In this document: positions 28,737 through 38,525 of the stretch, piece after piece
Layout: every line of letters begins with the position of its first letter
How positions within the stretch are numbered: position 1 is the stretch's first letter
Origin: Cyanobium sp. CH-040
GTDB lineage: Bacteria > Cyanobacteriota > Cyanobacteriia > PCC-6307 > Cyanobiaceae
Assembly (NCBI RefSeq): GCF_024346135.1
Contig: NZ_JAGQCJ010000015.1
Span: 1 to 64,000 of the forward strand
Direction of reading: 5' to 3'
DNA length: 64,000 bases
Translations under genes and position numbers: made by a program
The notes under the pieces: generated by a model
What the model saw: the letters and a program-made list of their open reading frames with translations, nothing else
Databases searched by the model: none
What the model was told of the DNA's origin: nothing

Positions 28737-29318
28737 ATGACCGACGAGCTGGATCTGCAGAGGCTCTCGGGAGCCCTGCGGCGGATGGGCTGGATCCGCT
28801 TCTGGGTTCAGGTGGCCCTGGGCGTGGTGGTGGTGGGAGTGCTGGTGTTCAACAACATCGGCGGCCGGCTGGTGGCCAACTCCGCCCGGGCCCTGGGCCT
28901 GGGGCCCGGCATCAGCCTCACCACCCTGGCCTTCCTGGTGCTGCTCTGGAGCGTGTGGCAGAGCTGGCTGGTGGTGCGCTGCGGCCGGGCCCTGGCCAGT
29001 GCCGTGAAACCCAGCCGGGGGGAGACCGGTCGGCTGCTCAAGCGCGGGCTGCTGGCCGACCTCGGCGGACTGACGCTGGCGGCGGTGGGGTATCAGGCCA
29101 TGGCCGGCAGCCTGTTCGTGCAGGCCTCCCAGCAGGTGCCGGGCTTCTTCGGCGCCCAGATCCAGACCACCCCGGGCGCCGGCGGACGGGTGGTGGGCCT
29201 GCCGATCACCTCGATCGAGATGTTCACCGTGCTGGGCAACACCCAGGTGCTGTTCGCCCACCTGATCGGTCTGCTCTTCAGCCTCTGGATGCTGCAGCGG
29301 ATCTACAGGGTGCGCTGA
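28737..29318 (+). CDS. DUF3611-type membrane protein
   Basis: A 193-residue protein with four transmembrane segments ([67 protein letters not shown]). The [11 protein letters not shown] entry helix and the order of segments match DUF3611, known from cyanobacteria and plastids with no assigned function. It overlaps surE by 16 bp at the 3' end and is divergent from ribF. Confidence 0.82.
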   Translation: MTDELDLQRLSGALRRMGWIRFWVQVALGVVVVGVLVFNNIGGRLVANSARALGLGPGISLTTLAFLVLLWSVWQSWLVVRCGRALASAVKPSRGETGRLLKRGLLADLGGLTLAAVGYQAMAGSLFVQASQQVPGFFGAQIQTTPGAGGRVVGLPITSIEMFTVLGNTQVLFAHLIGLLFSLWMLQRIYRVR

Positions 29319-30139
29319 GCGTTCTGCGCAGCCAGGCCCTCGGTGCCCAGCCCCTCGAGGGCCGGCAGGGTGGCGGTGTCGCCCATCCAGAAGAGCTCCG
29401 GCTGCAGCGGGCTGAGGGCCACCCCGCCGGCATGCACGTGGGCCACATCGGTGGGCCACTGGGGCGGACCCGCCACGGCCGCCTCCAGGTCGTTGGCCAC
29501 CTCACCGGCCAGCCAGTAGTAGGTGCGGCCGCGGGGATCGACGCGGCGCTCGAACTGGTCGGTGTAGCGGCGCACGGCGGTGCGGCACCAGCGCAGCGGG
29601 CCGATGCTCTCGGCCGGCCGCGGCGGCACGTTGAGGTTGAGCAGCAGGCCCTGGGGCCAGCCCTCCGCCAGCATGCGCTCGGCCACATCCAGGGCCAGGG
29701 TGGCGGCGGGCTCGAACTGGCGCCACTGGAAATCGGCGCTGCTCACCGCCAGGGCCGGCAGGCCCTCGATCGTGCCCTCCATCGCCGCGCTCACGGTGCC
29801 GGAATAGAGCACGTCGGTGCCCAGGTTGGGGCCATGGTTGATGCCGGAGAGCACCAGATCCGGCCACTCCTCCAGCAGCGAGAACAGGGCCAGCTTCACG
29901 CAGTCGCTGGGGGTGCCGCTGCAGGCCCAGGCGCTGATGCCGTCGTCGAACAGCTCATCGGCCCGCTCGGCGCGGATGGGGGTCTGCAGGGTGAGGCCGT
30001 GGCCGGTGGCGGAGCGCTCCTGGTCGGGGCAGACCACCGTGACCTGGTGGCCGCGGGCGTTGGCGGCGTTGGCCAGGGTGCGGATCCCGGCGGCGAAGAC
30101 CCCGTCGTCGTTGCTGATCAGGATCCTCAAGGGGTGCAT
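29303..30139 (-). CDS. surE: 5'/3'-nucleotidase SurE
   Basis: Metal-dependent nucleoside monophosphate phosphatase. [14 protein letters not shown] carries the metal-binding Asp pair. It is followed by [31 protein letters not shown] and [28 protein letters not shown], all family hallmarks. The 278-residue length is typical. It is divergent from pheS with 55 bp between starts. Confidence 0.96.
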   Translation of the reverse strand: MHPLRILISNDDGVFAAGIRTLANAANARGHQVTVVCPDQERSATGHGLTLQTPIRAERADELFDDGISAWACSGTPSDCVKLALFSLLEEWPDLVLSGINHGPNLGTDVLYSGTVSAAMEGTIEGLPALAVSSADFQWRQFEPAATLALDVAERMLAEGWPQGLLLNLNVPPRPAESIGPLRWCRTAVRRYTDQFERRVDPRGRTYYWLAGEVANDLEAAVAGPPQWPTDVAHVHAGGVALSPLQPELFWMGDTATLPALEGLGTEGLAAQNAQRTL

Positions 30140-30194
30140 CGCTGCGGGGGCTGCTCTTTACAGTCTCCACCTCGCCCCCAACTGCTGGTTTGTC

Positions 30195-31202
30195 GTGAGC
30201 GTCACCGTGTCGCTGGAGGATCTCACCGCCCGGCTCGAGCAACTGGAGAGCGAGGCGGCGGCGGCGATCGCCGGGGCCGGCAGCGCCGCAGAGCTCGAGG
30301 AGCTGCGGGTGGGTCTGCTGGGCAAGAAGGGCCGGCTCTCGGCCGTGCTCGGGGCGATGGGCACCCTGCCGGGCGCCGAACGGCCCGTGATCGGCCAGCG
30401 CGCCAACGTGCTCAAGCAGCAGCTGCAGACCCTGCTCAGCGAGCGCCTGGAGGCCCTGAACTCGGCCGCCATGGCCGCCCGCATCGCCCGGGAAAGCCTC
30501 GATGTGACGGCCCCCAGCCGCTTCGTGCCCGTGGGACGGCGCCACCCCCTGATCAGCACGATCGAGGAGATCGTGGACATCTTCAGCGGCCTCGGCTACC
30601 GGGTGTCCGAGGGCCCGGAGATCGAGACCGATTACTACAACTTCACCGCCCTCAACATCCCCGAGCACCACCCCGCCCGGGACATGCAGGACACCTTCTA
30701 TCTGCAGGACGGCCGGCTGCTGCGCACCCACACCTCGCCGGTGCAGATCCGTCACCTGGAGACCAACCCGCCGCCGGTGCGGGTGATCGCACCCGGCCGC
30801 GTCTACCGCCGCGACGCCGTGGACGCCACCCACTCGCCGGTGTTCCATCAGGTGGAGGTGCTGGCGATCGACGAGGGCCTGGCCTTCACCCATCTGCGCG
30901 GCACCGTGACGGCGTTTCTGCAGCGCTTCTTCGGCGACCTGCCGGTGCGCTTCCGGGCCAGCTACTTCCCCTTCACCGAACCCAGCGCCGAGGTGGACGT
31001 GCAGTGGCGGGGCCGCTGGCTGGAGGTGATGGGCTGCGGCATGGTCGATCCGGCGGTGCTGGAGGGCATGGGGCTGGATCCGGAGCGCTGGAGCGGATTC
31101 GCCGCCGGCCTGGGGGTGGAGCGCTTCTGCATGGTGCGCCACGGCATCGACGACATCCGCCGCCTTTACACCAGCGATCTGCGCTTCCTGGAGCAGTTCT
31201 GA
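30195..31202 (+). CDS. pheS: Phenylalanyl-tRNA synthetase alpha subunit
   Basis: Class II synthetase catalytic subunit. The N-terminal coiled coil ([14 protein letters not shown] to [11 protein letters not shown]) precedes the core, with [14 protein letters not shown], the motif 2 region [17 protein letters not shown] and motif 3 [18 protein letters not shown]. The 335-residue protein starts at GTG 30195. The beta subunit gene is not in the window, as is usual for cyanobacteria. The next gene follows with a CTGA or short-gap junction. Confidence 0.97.
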   Translation: MSVTVSLEDLTARLEQLESEAAAAIAGAGSAAELEELRVGLLGKKGRLSAVLGAMGTLPGAERPVIGQRANVLKQQLQTLLSERLEALNSAAMAARIARESLDVTAPSRFVPVGRRHPLISTIEEIVDIFSGLGYRVSEGPEIETDYYNFTALNIPEHHPARDMQDTFYLQDGRLLRTHTSPVQIRHLETNPPPVRVIAPGRVYRRDAVDATHSPVFHQVEVLAIDEGLAFTHLRGTVTAFLQRFFGDLPVRFRASYFPFTEPSAEVDVQWRGRWLEVMGCGMVDPAVLEGMGLDPERWSGFAAGLGVERFCMVRHGIDDIRRLYTSDLRFLEQF

Positions 31203-31243
31203 GCACGGCCATAAACTTCGAGCAGCTCCCCGCCCCGCGATCG

Positions 31244-32161
31244 GTGCCCCGCGTCGGACTGATCGTGAATGACGGCAAGGCCCTGGCCGTGAGCACGGCC
31301 GATGCCCTCGAAGAGCGCTTCGGCACCCACGGCTGGGAGGTGCGGCGGGTGAGCAGCTCCGGCGGCATGGTGGGCTTCGCCAACCCCGACCAGCACCTGC
31401 GCAGCCGCGGCTACCGGGCCTGCGTGCCTGCCTGCTTCAGCGAGGAACTGGAGCTGGCGATCGTGCTGGGCGGTGACGGCACGGTGCTCTCGGCGGCGCG
31501 GCAGACCGCACCGATCGGCGTGCCGATCCTCACCATCAACACCGGTCATCTGGGGTTTCTGGCCGAGGCCTATCTGAACCAGCTGGATCAGGCCCTCGAG
31601 CAGGTGATCGCCGGCCAATGGACGGTGGAGGAGCGCACCATGCTCGTGGTGAGCGTGATGCGCGCGGAGCAGCGCCGCTGGGAGGTGCTCTGCCTCAACG
31701 AGATGGCCCTGCACCGGGAGCCGCTCACCTCGATGTGCCATTTCGAGATCGCCATCGGCCGCCATGCCCCGGTGGACATCGCCGCCGACGGCGTGATCCT
31801 CTCCACCCCCACCGGCTCCACCGCCTATGCCCTCAGCGCCGGAGGCCCGGTGATCACCCCCGACTGCCCGGTGCTGCAGCTCACCCCGATCGCGCCCCAC
31901 TCCCTGGCCTCGCGGGCGCTGGTGTTCAACGACCGCGAACCGGTGACGGTGTTCCCGGCCACACCGGAGCGGCTGATGATGGTGGTGGATGGCAGCGCCG
32001 GTTGCTACATCTGGCCGGAGGACCGCATCCTGATCCGGCGCAGTGACCATGGTGTGCGGTTCGTTCGCCTCGCCGATCACGAATTCTTCGCGGTGCTGCG
32101 CAACAAGCTGGGCTGGGGTCTGCCGCACGTGGCCAAACCCGCCAACGGAGCGCTGTCCTGA
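31244..32161 (+). CDS. nadK: NAD kinase
   Basis: Phosphorylates NAD to [16 protein letters not shown] is the GGDG motif, preceded by [28 protein letters not shown] and the [21 protein letters not shown] block complete the family pattern. I choose GTG 31244, which gives [12 protein letters not shown]; the frame is also open to a CTG at 31199 that overlaps the pheS stop and would add 15 residues. The response regulator gene starts 8 bp after the stop. Confidence 0.95.
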   Translation: MPRVGLIVNDGKALAVSTADALEERFGTHGWEVRRVSSSGGMVGFANPDQHLRSRGYRACVPACFSEELELAIVLGGDGTVLSAARQTAPIGVPILTINTGHLGFLAEAYLNQLDQALEQVIAGQWTVEERTMLVVSVMRAEQRRWEVLCLNEMALHREPLTSMCHFEIAIGRHAPVDIAADGVILSTPTGSTAYALSAGGPVITPDCPVLQLTPIAPHSLASRALVFNDREPVTVFPATPERLMMVVDGSAGCYIWPEDRILIRRSDHGVRFVRLADHEFFAVLRNKLGWGLPHVAKPANGALS

Positions 32162-32169
32162 GCGCGGTC

Positions 32170-32832
32170 ATGACTGAAACCCGCCTGCTGCTGCTCGGGC
32201 CGGAGGCCGAGGCCCAGGCCGGGCGCCTCGAGGCCTCCGGCTACACGGCCCTGCGCAGCCTCACCGAGGCCAGGCCGGACCCCGACCTGGTGCTGCTGGC
32301 GGCTGCCGAGGCAGGCGTCATCGGCGAACTGCGCCGGCGCTATGGCGAGGTGCCGATCCTGCTGGCGGTGGAGGCCGACTCGGTGGAAGGCCGGGTGCGC
32401 TGCCTGAGCGCCGGCGCCGACGACTTCTGGCTGCCCGACCAGGGTGCCAGCGACCTGCTGATGCGGCTGCGCCTGCAGCTCGACCTGCGCCGCCGCAGCG
32501 GCGTTCCCTCACCGCTGCTGCAGGTGGCCGACCTCAGCCTCAATCCCAGCAGCCGGCAGGTGAAGCGCGGCACCCGGCCGGTGGCCCTGACGGCCCGCGA
32601 GTACCAGCTGCTGCTGCTGCTGCTGGAGCGTCAGGGCACGGTGGTCAGCCGTGAGCAGATCCTGCGTCAGGTGTGGAACGACGAGCGAGGCATGGCCAGC
32701 AACGTGATCGAGGTGTACGTGCGCTACCTGCGCCAGAAGCTGGAGCAGGAAGGCGAACGGCGCCTCATCCACACGATCCGCGGCCAGGGCTACTGCCTGA
32801 GTGCCGGCATGCCCCCCATGGCCGGAGCCTGA
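32170..32832 (+). CDS. OmpR-type response regulator with degenerate receiver
   Basis: A 220-residue DNA-binding regulator. The C-terminal winged helix is well preserved: VALTAREYQLLLLLLERQGTVVSREQIL, SNVIEVYVRYLRQKL and IHTIRGQGYCL. The N-terminal receiver keeps the fold (LLLLGPEAEAQAGRL, ADDFWLPDQGASDLLMRLRLQL), but the phosphoacceptor position reads DLVLLAAAE with Ala where Asp is expected. The acidic pair at the start and the usual Lys are also missing. It is therefore probably phosphorylation-independent. Its TGA overlaps the next ATG. Confidence 0.88.
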   Translation: MTETRLLLLGPEAEAQAGRLEASGYTALRSLTEARPDPDLVLLAAAEAGVIGELRRRYGEVPILLAVEADSVEGRVRCLSAGADDFWLPDQGASDLLMRLRLQLDLRRRSGVPSPLLQVADLSLNPSSRQVKRGTRPVALTAREYQLLLLLLERQGTVVSREQILRQVWNDERGMASNVIEVYVRYLRQKLEQEGERRLIHTIRGQGYCLSAGMPPMAGA

Positions 32833-33365
32833 TGGGCACTGGAGCGCGACCGCCGGGCATGGGCCTGGTGATGGGCGGGCTGTTGCTGGGGGCGTCGCTG
32901 GCAACGGCCCTGGGCGCGGCGCCGGCGGTGCGCAGCGACGACCAGGCGGGCCCGCCCCAGGTTCTGCCGATCACGGCCCGCTGGTGCCTCGATCCCCAGC
33001 GCTGCATCCAGCTGGAGGTGGCCGACACCCCGCGCCGCCAGGCCCTCGGCCTGCAGGAGCGGCCCCGCCTTCCTCCCCTGCGGGGGATGTGGTTCCCCTA
33101 CGACCCGCCGGCACCGGCCCGCTTCTGGATGCACCGCACCCCGGAACCGCTCGACATGATCTTCGTGCGCGAGGGCCGGGTGCTGGCGATCGAGGGCGGT
33201 GCCAGGCCCTGCCCCCGGCTGCCCTGCCCCAGCTACGGTCCGGCCGAAGCGGTGGAGGGGGTCCTCGAACTGGCGGCCGGGGAGGCGGCGCGCCTGGGGA
33301 TCGTTCCCGGCACCACGGTGCGGATCGAACCCTGGCGGCCGGAGATCCGGAACCTAGGGTCGTGA
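32832..33365 (+). CDS. DUF192 (UPF0127) exported protein
   Basis: The 177-residue protein has a hydrophobic N-terminal segment (MGLVMGGLLLGASLATALGAAPA), probably a signal peptide or anchor. The DUF192 domain follows: LEVADTPRRQALGLQERPRLPPLRGMWFPYD, FWMHRTPEPLDMIFV and VLELAAGEAARLGIVPG. Function is unknown in bacteria. Two cysteines (WCLDPQRC) and a second pair (PCPRLPC) could form disulfides. The start overlaps the regulator's stop (TGATG). Confidence 0.88.
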   Translation: MGTGARPPGMGLVMGGLLLGASLATALGAAPAVRSDDQAGPPQVLPITARWCLDPQRCIQLEVADTPRRQALGLQERPRLPPLRGMWFPYDPPAPARFWMHRTPEPLDMIFVREGRVLAIEGGARPCPRLPCPSYGPAEAVEGVLELAAGEAARLGIVPGTTVRIEPWRPEIRNLGS

Positions 33366-33384
33366 TTCTTCTGCCGCGCCACCG

Positions 33385-34347
33385 ATGGGCTTCCGCCTGG
33401 CCAGCTACCGGGAGTTCCTCACCGCCAACCCCGGCCTGGATCGCTCCGCCACGTTCAAGCGCGGGGCCTCGGCTTACACACTGGTGCGCGGGGCCGTGGT
33501 CAACGGCACGCAGCAGCGGCTGAGCTGGGAGGGGGCGGAACGGCAGGCCCGCAGGCTGGGCGGGAACCTGATCACGATCAATGACGCAGCGGAGAACCGC
33601 TGGGCCACCCGCACCTACGCGCCGATCGCCTTCGACCCCTGCGGCCTGTGGATCGGCCTCAATGACATCCGCAGGGAGGGAACCTGGGAGTGGTCCTCAG
33701 GGGAGAACGCCACCTACCGCAACTGGGTGCCGCGGGGAACCCCCGGCTACCCAAGCGGCGAGCCCAGCAACGGCCCGGGTGAGGACTTCGTGCACATCTA
33801 CTTCAACCCCGCTGCCAAGGGCCGCTGGAAGGACACCGATATCGGCTACCGCGATGTCGCGCTCGGGGGAGGCATCGCCGAAATCCCGATCGCCCGGGTG
33901 ATCCGGGGAGGAGACCGCAGCGACAGGCTCCTGGGAGGGGGCGGTGCCGACCGTCTGCTCGGAGGCAAGGGCAACGACGTGCTGCGCGGCCGCGGCGGCA
34001 ACGACGACCTTCTGGGAGGTGCCGGCGCCGATGTGCTCACGGGGGGCATCGGCAGGGATGTCTTCCTGTACACAGCTCTCAAGGACAGCGCCGCGGGACG
34101 GAGGACGCGGGATCGCATCACCGATTTCGATGGCAAGGCCGGGGACAGGATCGACCTGTCGGAGATTCCCGAGCTGCGGACCTTCACCTACCTGAAGGGG
34201 AAATCCTTTTCCGGAAAAGCCGGCAAGGCCCCGGAGGTGAGGTTCGAGGGCGGGCTGCTGGAAGCGGACGTCACCGGCAATGGCAAGGCCGATTTCGCCA
34301 TCACGCTGGCGGGGGTGACTCAGGTGAACGCCGGCTGGATCCTCTGA
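33385..34347 (+). CDS. C-type lectin domain protein with RTX repeats
   Basis: Probable secreted or surface carbohydrate-binding protein of 320 residues. Residues about 30-170 form a C-type-lectin-like domain (SWEGAERQARRLGGNLITIND, LWIGLNDIRREGTWEWSSGE, GEDFVHIYF, GRWKD). Residues 180-225 hold Ca-binding nonapeptide repeats (GGGGADRLLGGKGNDVL, GGNDDLLGGAGADVL). The end resembles the M10 serralysin C-terminal domain (DRITDFDGKAGDRIDLSEI). There is no N-terminal signal, as expected for type I secretion; no type I exporter is in the window. It overlaps cobL by 47 bp. Confidence 0.87.
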   Translation: MGFRLASYREFLTANPGLDRSATFKRGASAYTLVRGAVVNGTQQRLSWEGAERQARRLGGNLITINDAAENRWATRTYAPIAFDPCGLWIGLNDIRREGTWEWSSGENATYRNWVPRGTPGYPSGEPSNGPGEDFVHIYFNPAAKGRWKDTDIGYRDVALGGGIAEIPIARVIRGGDRSDRLLGGGGADRLLGGKGNDVLRGRGGNDDLLGGAGADVLTGGIGRDVFLYTALKDSAAGRRTRDRITDFDGKAGDRIDLSEIPELRTFTYLKGKSFSGKAGKAPEVRFEGGLLEADVTGNGKADFAITLAGVTQVNAGWIL

Positions 34348-35665
34348 TCGGGAGCCGCCCCGTCAGCACCAGCACCGGGTTCATCGGCGCCAGGCGGGTG
34401 CCGTCCGCCAATGGAGCTCCCCGCCAGGCCTGATGCTGGCTCACCGTCACCGCCAGCCCGGCGGCCTCCAGCACGGGTCTGAGCTCGGCCAGGGCCTCCA
34501 GCGTGGCCAGGGGGATCACCACCACTCCGCCCGGCCGCAGGCGCGCGAGCACGGTTTCGAGGATCGCCCGGCGCTGGCGGCCGCCGCCGCCGACCAGCAC
34601 CCGGTCGGGATCGGGCAGCTCAGCCAGCCCCTCCGGAGCGCGGCCCTCGAGCACCGCCGCCGGCCGCACCCCCAGCCGCGCGGCATTGGCCTCGATCAGC
34701 GCCTTTGATGCCCCCCGGGCCTCCAGGGCCCAGAGCTGCAGCTGCGGCCGCAGCCGCAGGGCCTCCAGACCCACCGATCCCACACCGGCGCCGAGGTCCC
34801 AGAGCACGCCGCGGGCCGGCAGCTGCAGCTCGGCCAGCAGCTGGACGCGCACCTCCCGCTTGGTCATCAGACCGGGGCGGTCGTCATGCTGCAGAAACGC
34901 ACCATCCGGCAGCCCGAACAGCGGCAGCGTTTCGGCAGGCTCCGGATCCGGCGGCCGGGCGATCAGCAGCACCAGATGCAGCGGGTCGAGATCGGCGGGC
35001 AGGGGATCCGCCGGCGCCAGCCGCTGCACCCGCTCCGCGGCATGGCCCAGCCGCTCGCACAGCCACAGCGCGTAGGCGCTCTCCAGACCCGAGGCGGCCA
35101 GCAGACGGCGCACCTCCTCCGCACCGCCGCGGCCTGGATCGGTGAGCACCGCCAGCGCCGCCGGACGCTGCTGCAGGGCCGCGGCCAGCGGTTCGGGATC
35201 GCGGCCGTGCAGGCTGATCCAGCGCGCGTCCTGCCAGGGCCGGCCGATGCGCGCAAAGGCCAGCTGCAGGGAGCTGGGGGCGGGATGGAAACGCAGGGCG
35301 TCGCGGCCGAAGGCCTCCAGCAGCGTGCGGCCGATGCCGAACCAGAGCGGATCGCCGCTGGCGAGCACCACACAGGAGCGGCCCTGCCGGAGCGCGTCCC
35401 GCAGCCGCTGCACCAGCTCCTCGGGGCGGTCGCTGACGATCAGGGCATGGGCCGGCAGAACGTCGGCCAGCTGGGCCAGCAACCGCCGCGGTGCGGCCAC
35501 CAGCGCCGCCGCCTCCACCAGGGCCCGCTGCGGCGGCGCGAGGGTCGCCAGGCCGCCGGCATCACAGCCCACCACCTCGATCGGGCCACCCGCCAGCCCG
35601 CCCTCGATCCCACTGTCGCTGCCGTTCAGCGCCCCACCGCCGGTGCCGCCATGATGCTCACCCAT
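34301..35665 (-). CDS. cobL: Precorrin-6Y C5,15-methyltransferase (CbiE-CbiT fusion)
   Basis: Methylates and decarboxylates precorrin-6B or cobalt-precorrin intermediates. The CbiE half (from IEVVGCDAGGLATL) shows VVLASGDPLWFGIGRTL and RWISLHGRDP. The CbiT half has LPDGAFLQHDDRPGLMTKREVR and LWDLGAGVGSVGLEAL, the SAM-binding glycine-rich loop, then VLVGGGGRQRRAIL. I take ATG 35665 (454 residues); an in-frame ATG at 35734 would overlap the divergent gene's start. Works with cobQ at 4.5 kb in corrinoid synthesis. Confidence 0.94.
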   Translation of the reverse strand: MGEHHGGTGGGALNGSDSGIEGGLAGGPIEVVGCDAGGLATLAPPQRALVEAAALVAAPRRLLAQLADVLPAHALIVSDRPEELVQRLRDALRQGRSCVVLASGDPLWFGIGRTLLEAFGRDALRFHPAPSSLQLAFARIGRPWQDARWISLHGRDPEPLAAALQQRPAALAVLTDPGRGGAEEVRRLLAASGLESAYALWLCERLGHAAERVQRLAPADPLPADLDPLHLVLLIARPPDPEPAETLPLFGLPDGAFLQHDDRPGLMTKREVRVQLLAELQLPARGVLWDLGAGVGSVGLEALRLRPQLQLWALEARGASKALIEANAARLGVRPAAVLEGRAPEGLAELPDPDRVLVGGGGRQRRAILETVLARLRPGGVVVIPLATLEALAELRPVLEAAGLAVTVSQHQAWRGAPLADGTRLAPMNPVLVLTGRLPIRGSSRRSPESPPPA

Positions 35666-35732
35666 GGCGACACCGGCGCAGCCCGACAGCTCTCCACCGG
35701 CAGCACACGCCACCCCGAAACGATCCGGCGCC

Positions 35733-35960
35733 ATGAGTGACCGCCGCCAGCGCCTCCATGAACTGGTACTCGCCCTGCTTCAGCGCCAGGGCGACCTCGA
35801 GCTGCTGCACAGTGACGGCGACGGCATCGCCCCCGGCGGCGCGGATCCCGCCGGCTGGCTGGAGCGCAACCGGCGCCTGGTGCAGCGCTATCAGGCGCTG
35901 GTGCGCACCGCCGTCACCCTCGATGCGCTGATCGACCAGGAGGTGGACAACCATCTCTGA
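35733..35960 (+). CDS. Small conserved hypothetical protein
   Basis: A 75-residue, mainly helical soluble protein (RQRLHELVLALLQRQGDLELLHSDGD, NRRLVQRYQALVRTAVTLDALIDQEVD). I recognise similar small frames in Synechococcus but no function. It starts at ATG 35733 and lies 27 bp before the GH116 gene on the same strand. An earlier in-frame ATG (35664) would add a Pro-rich leader. Confidence 0.6.
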   Translation: MSDRRQRLHELVLALLQRQGDLELLHSDGDGIAPGGADPAGWLERNRRLVQRYQALVRTAVTLDALIDQEVDNHL

Positions 35961-35987
35961 CAAGCTGGCCCCACTGTCCTCCTGACC

Positions 35988-38519
35988 ATGGCGCGCCCCG
36001 GCATTCCCGCGCTCACGTCCCTGCTGAGCGGGGGGCGCGGCCGCAGGCCCTGGCGCCCCCCCGCGGCCAGCTGGAGCCGACCCTTCGGCCAGGGCTGGGA
36101 GCGGCCCTACACGGTGCGCTACGCCAGCAACCTCGACGACGGCCCCAACCACGGCATGCCCCTGGGGGGATTCGGGGCGGGCTGCATCGGCCGCGCCCCC
36201 GACGGCTCCTTCAACCTCTGGCACCTCGACGGCGGCGAGCATTGGTTCGGCGTCATTCCCGACTGCCAGTTCGCGCTGTTCGAGAGCGACGGCCGGCAGA
36301 GCCGCGCCCACGCCCTGGCGGTGAAGCCCGAGGCCGACGCCTCCCGGCCTGAGGCCGGCGAGCCCCTGAGCTCCTGGAGCTGGTATCCGGCCAGCACGCC
36401 GGAGCAGGCCACGGGCACCTACGCCGCCCGCTATCCCCTCAGCTGGACCCACTACGGCGGCGTGTTCGACGCCGAGGTGAGCTGCCAGGCCTTCAGTCCG
36501 GTGCTGCCGGGCGACTACCGGCGCAGCAGCTACCCGGTGGCGGTGTTCGTGTGGACCCTGCGCAACCCCGGCCGCCAGCCGCTGGATCTCTCGCTGCTGC
36601 TGAGCTGGCGCAACACCACCGGCTGGTTCACCAACACCGATCCGGCGGCGGCCGTGCACTTCCGCGACGACGGCAGCCCCGAGCACAACTACGTGCCGGC
36701 GGTCGGCCGCAGCGCCGGCCAGCGCAACCGCTGGGTGGACATCGACAACCTGTGCGGCGTTCTGCTGGACGGCGAGCGCAGCGCGCCGATCGGCGAGGGC
36801 CAGGGCCAGTGGTGCATCGCCACCGACCCCGGCCTGGAGCAGCGCCACCCGGGCCTCACCATCCAGCGCTGCAGCCGCTGGAACCCGGCTAGCGATGGCG
36901 CCGAGCTCTGGGAGCCGTTCGCCCGCGACGGCTCGATTGCCGACAGCAACAACGACCGCGCCAGCGGCGAGCACGACCCGGCCAGCGCCGCCCTGGCCGT
37001 GCGCTGCCGCCTGGAACCCGGCGAGAGCATCGAGATCCCGCTGGTGATCAGCTGGGACCTGCCGGTGACGGCCTTCGCCACCGGCACGCGCAGCCTGCGC
37101 CGCTACACCGACTTCTTTGGCGCTGAGGGCACCAGCGCCGCCGCCATCGCCGCCGAGGCCCTGCGCGACTGGCGCGACTGGCACACGGCGATCGAAGCCT
37201 GGCAGCAGCCGGTGCTGGAGCGGGACGACCTGCCCGAGCCCCTGCGCATGGCCCTGTTCAACGAGCTCTACGACCTGGCCTCCGGCGGCAGTCTCTGGAC
37301 CGCCGCCAGCCCGGAGGATCCGGTGGGCCGCTTCGGGGTGCTGGAGTGCCTGGACTACGCCTGGTACGAGAGCCTCGACGTGCGGCTCTACGGCTCCTTC
37401 GCCCTGCTGCAGCTCTGGCCGGAGCTCGACAAATCCGTGCTGCGCAGCTTCGCCCGCGCCATCCCGGCGGCCGACCCCACGCCGCGGCCGATCGGCTGGT
37501 ACTTCACCCAGGGCAAGGGCCGGGTGGAGGCGCCGCGCAAGGTGGCCGGCGCCACCCCCCACGACCTGGGCGCCCCCAACGAGCGTCCCTGGGACGCCAG
37601 CAACTACACCGCCTACCAGGACTGCAACCTCTGGAAGGACCTGGCCAGCGACTTCGTGCTGCAGGTGTGGCGCACCTTCCGGCTGGCCCCCGGCGGCGAG
37701 GACCTGCGCTTCCTGGCCGACTGCTGGCCGGCGGCGGTGCATGCCCTGCGCTACCTGAAAACCTTCGACGCCAACAACGACGGCCTGCCGGACAACGGCG
37801 GCGCGCCGGACCAGACCTTCGACGACTGGCCGCTCAAGGGCGTGAGCGCCTACTGCGGCGCTCTCTGGATCGCGGCCCTGGAGGCGGCCCTGGCCATGGG
37901 CCAGAGGCTGCAGCTGGAGCTGGGGCTGGACACCAGCGGCGAGCAGCGGCAGTTCAGCGGCTGGCTGGAGCAGAGCCGCGCCAACTTCGACCGGCTGCTC
38001 TGGAACGGCGAGTACTACGAGATCGACGCCGAGAGCGGCACGCCGGTGGTGATGGCCGACCAGCTCTGCGGCGATTTCTACGCCCGGCTGCTGGACCTGC
38101 CGCCGGTGGTGGCCGAGGAGCGGGCCCGCAGTGCCCTGGGGGCGATCCGCGAGGCCTGCTTCGAGCGCTTCAACGCAGGGAAACTGGGCGTGGCCAACGG
38201 CCTGCGCCGCGACGGCACCCCCCTCGATCCCAACGGCACCCACCCCCTGGAGGTGTGGACCGGCATCAACTTCGGCCTGGCCGCCTACTACCGGCTGATG
38301 GGCGAGACCGGCACCGCCTTCGCCATCACCGGCGCCGTGGTGGAGCAGGTGTACGCGGGCGGGCTGCAGTTCCGCACCCCCGAGGCGATCACGGCCGTGC
38401 ACACCTTCCGCGCCTGCCACTACCTGCGCGCCATGGCGATCTGGGCCCTCTGGGCCACCCACACCGGCTGGCAACCGATCCCGGGGGCCGGGCGGCCGGC
38501 CCTGAGCCCGGCAGGCTGA
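35988..38519 (+). CDS. GH116-family glycosidase (GBA2-like)
   Basis: A large cytosolic glycoside hydrolase of 843 residues resembling the non-lysosomal glucosylceramidase family GH116. N-terminal beta-sandwich: GMPLGGFGAGCIGR, WTLRNPGRQPLDLSLLLSW, HFRDDGSPEHNYVPAV. Catalytic (alpha/alpha)6 domain: GRFGVLECLDYAWYESLDVRLYGSFALLQLWP, DLGAPNERPWDASNYTAYQD, NNDGLPDNGGAPDQTFDDW and ADQLCGDFYARLL. By family analogy the nucleophile is the Glu in VLECLDY and the acid/base the Asp in PDQTFD. The substrate is unknown; beta-glucosides or glucolipids are likely. Confidence 0.9.
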   Translation: MARPGIPALTSLLSGGRGRRPWRPPAASWSRPFGQGWERPYTVRYASNLDDGPNHGMPLGGFGAGCIGRAPDGSFNLWHLDGGEHWFGVIPDCQFALFESDGRQSRAHALAVKPEADASRPEAGEPLSSWSWYPASTPEQATGTYAARYPLSWTHYGGVFDAEVSCQAFSPVLPGDYRRSSYPVAVFVWTLRNPGRQPLDLSLLLSWRNTTGWFTNTDPAAAVHFRDDGSPEHNYVPAVGRSAGQRNRWVDIDNLCGVLLDGERSAPIGEGQGQWCIATDPGLEQRHPGLTIQRCSRWNPASDGAELWEPFARDGSIADSNNDRASGEHDPASAALAVRCRLEPGESIEIPLVISWDLPVTAFATGTRSLRRYTDFFGAEGTSAAAIAAEALRDWRDWHTAIEAWQQPVLERDDLPEPLRMALFNELYDLASGGSLWTAASPEDPVGRFGVLECLDYAWYESLDVRLYGSFALLQLWPELDKSVLRSFARAIPAADPTPRPIGWYFTQGKGRVEAPRKVAGATPHDLGAPNERPWDASNYTAYQDCNLWKDLASDFVLQVWRTFRLAPGGEDLRFLADCWPAAVHALRYLKTFDANNDGLPDNGGAPDQTFDDWPLKGVSAYCGALWIAALEAALAMGQRLQLELGLDTSGEQRQFSGWLEQSRANFDRLLWNGEYYEIDAESGTPVVMADQLCGDFYARLLDLPPVVAEERARSALGAIREACFERFNAGKLGVANGLRRDGTPLDPNGTHPLEVWTGINFGLAAYYRLMGETGTAFAITGAVVEQVYAGGLQFRTPEAITAVHTFRACHYLRAMAIWALWATHTGWQPIPGAGRPALSPAG

Positions 38520-38525
38520 GGCGCC

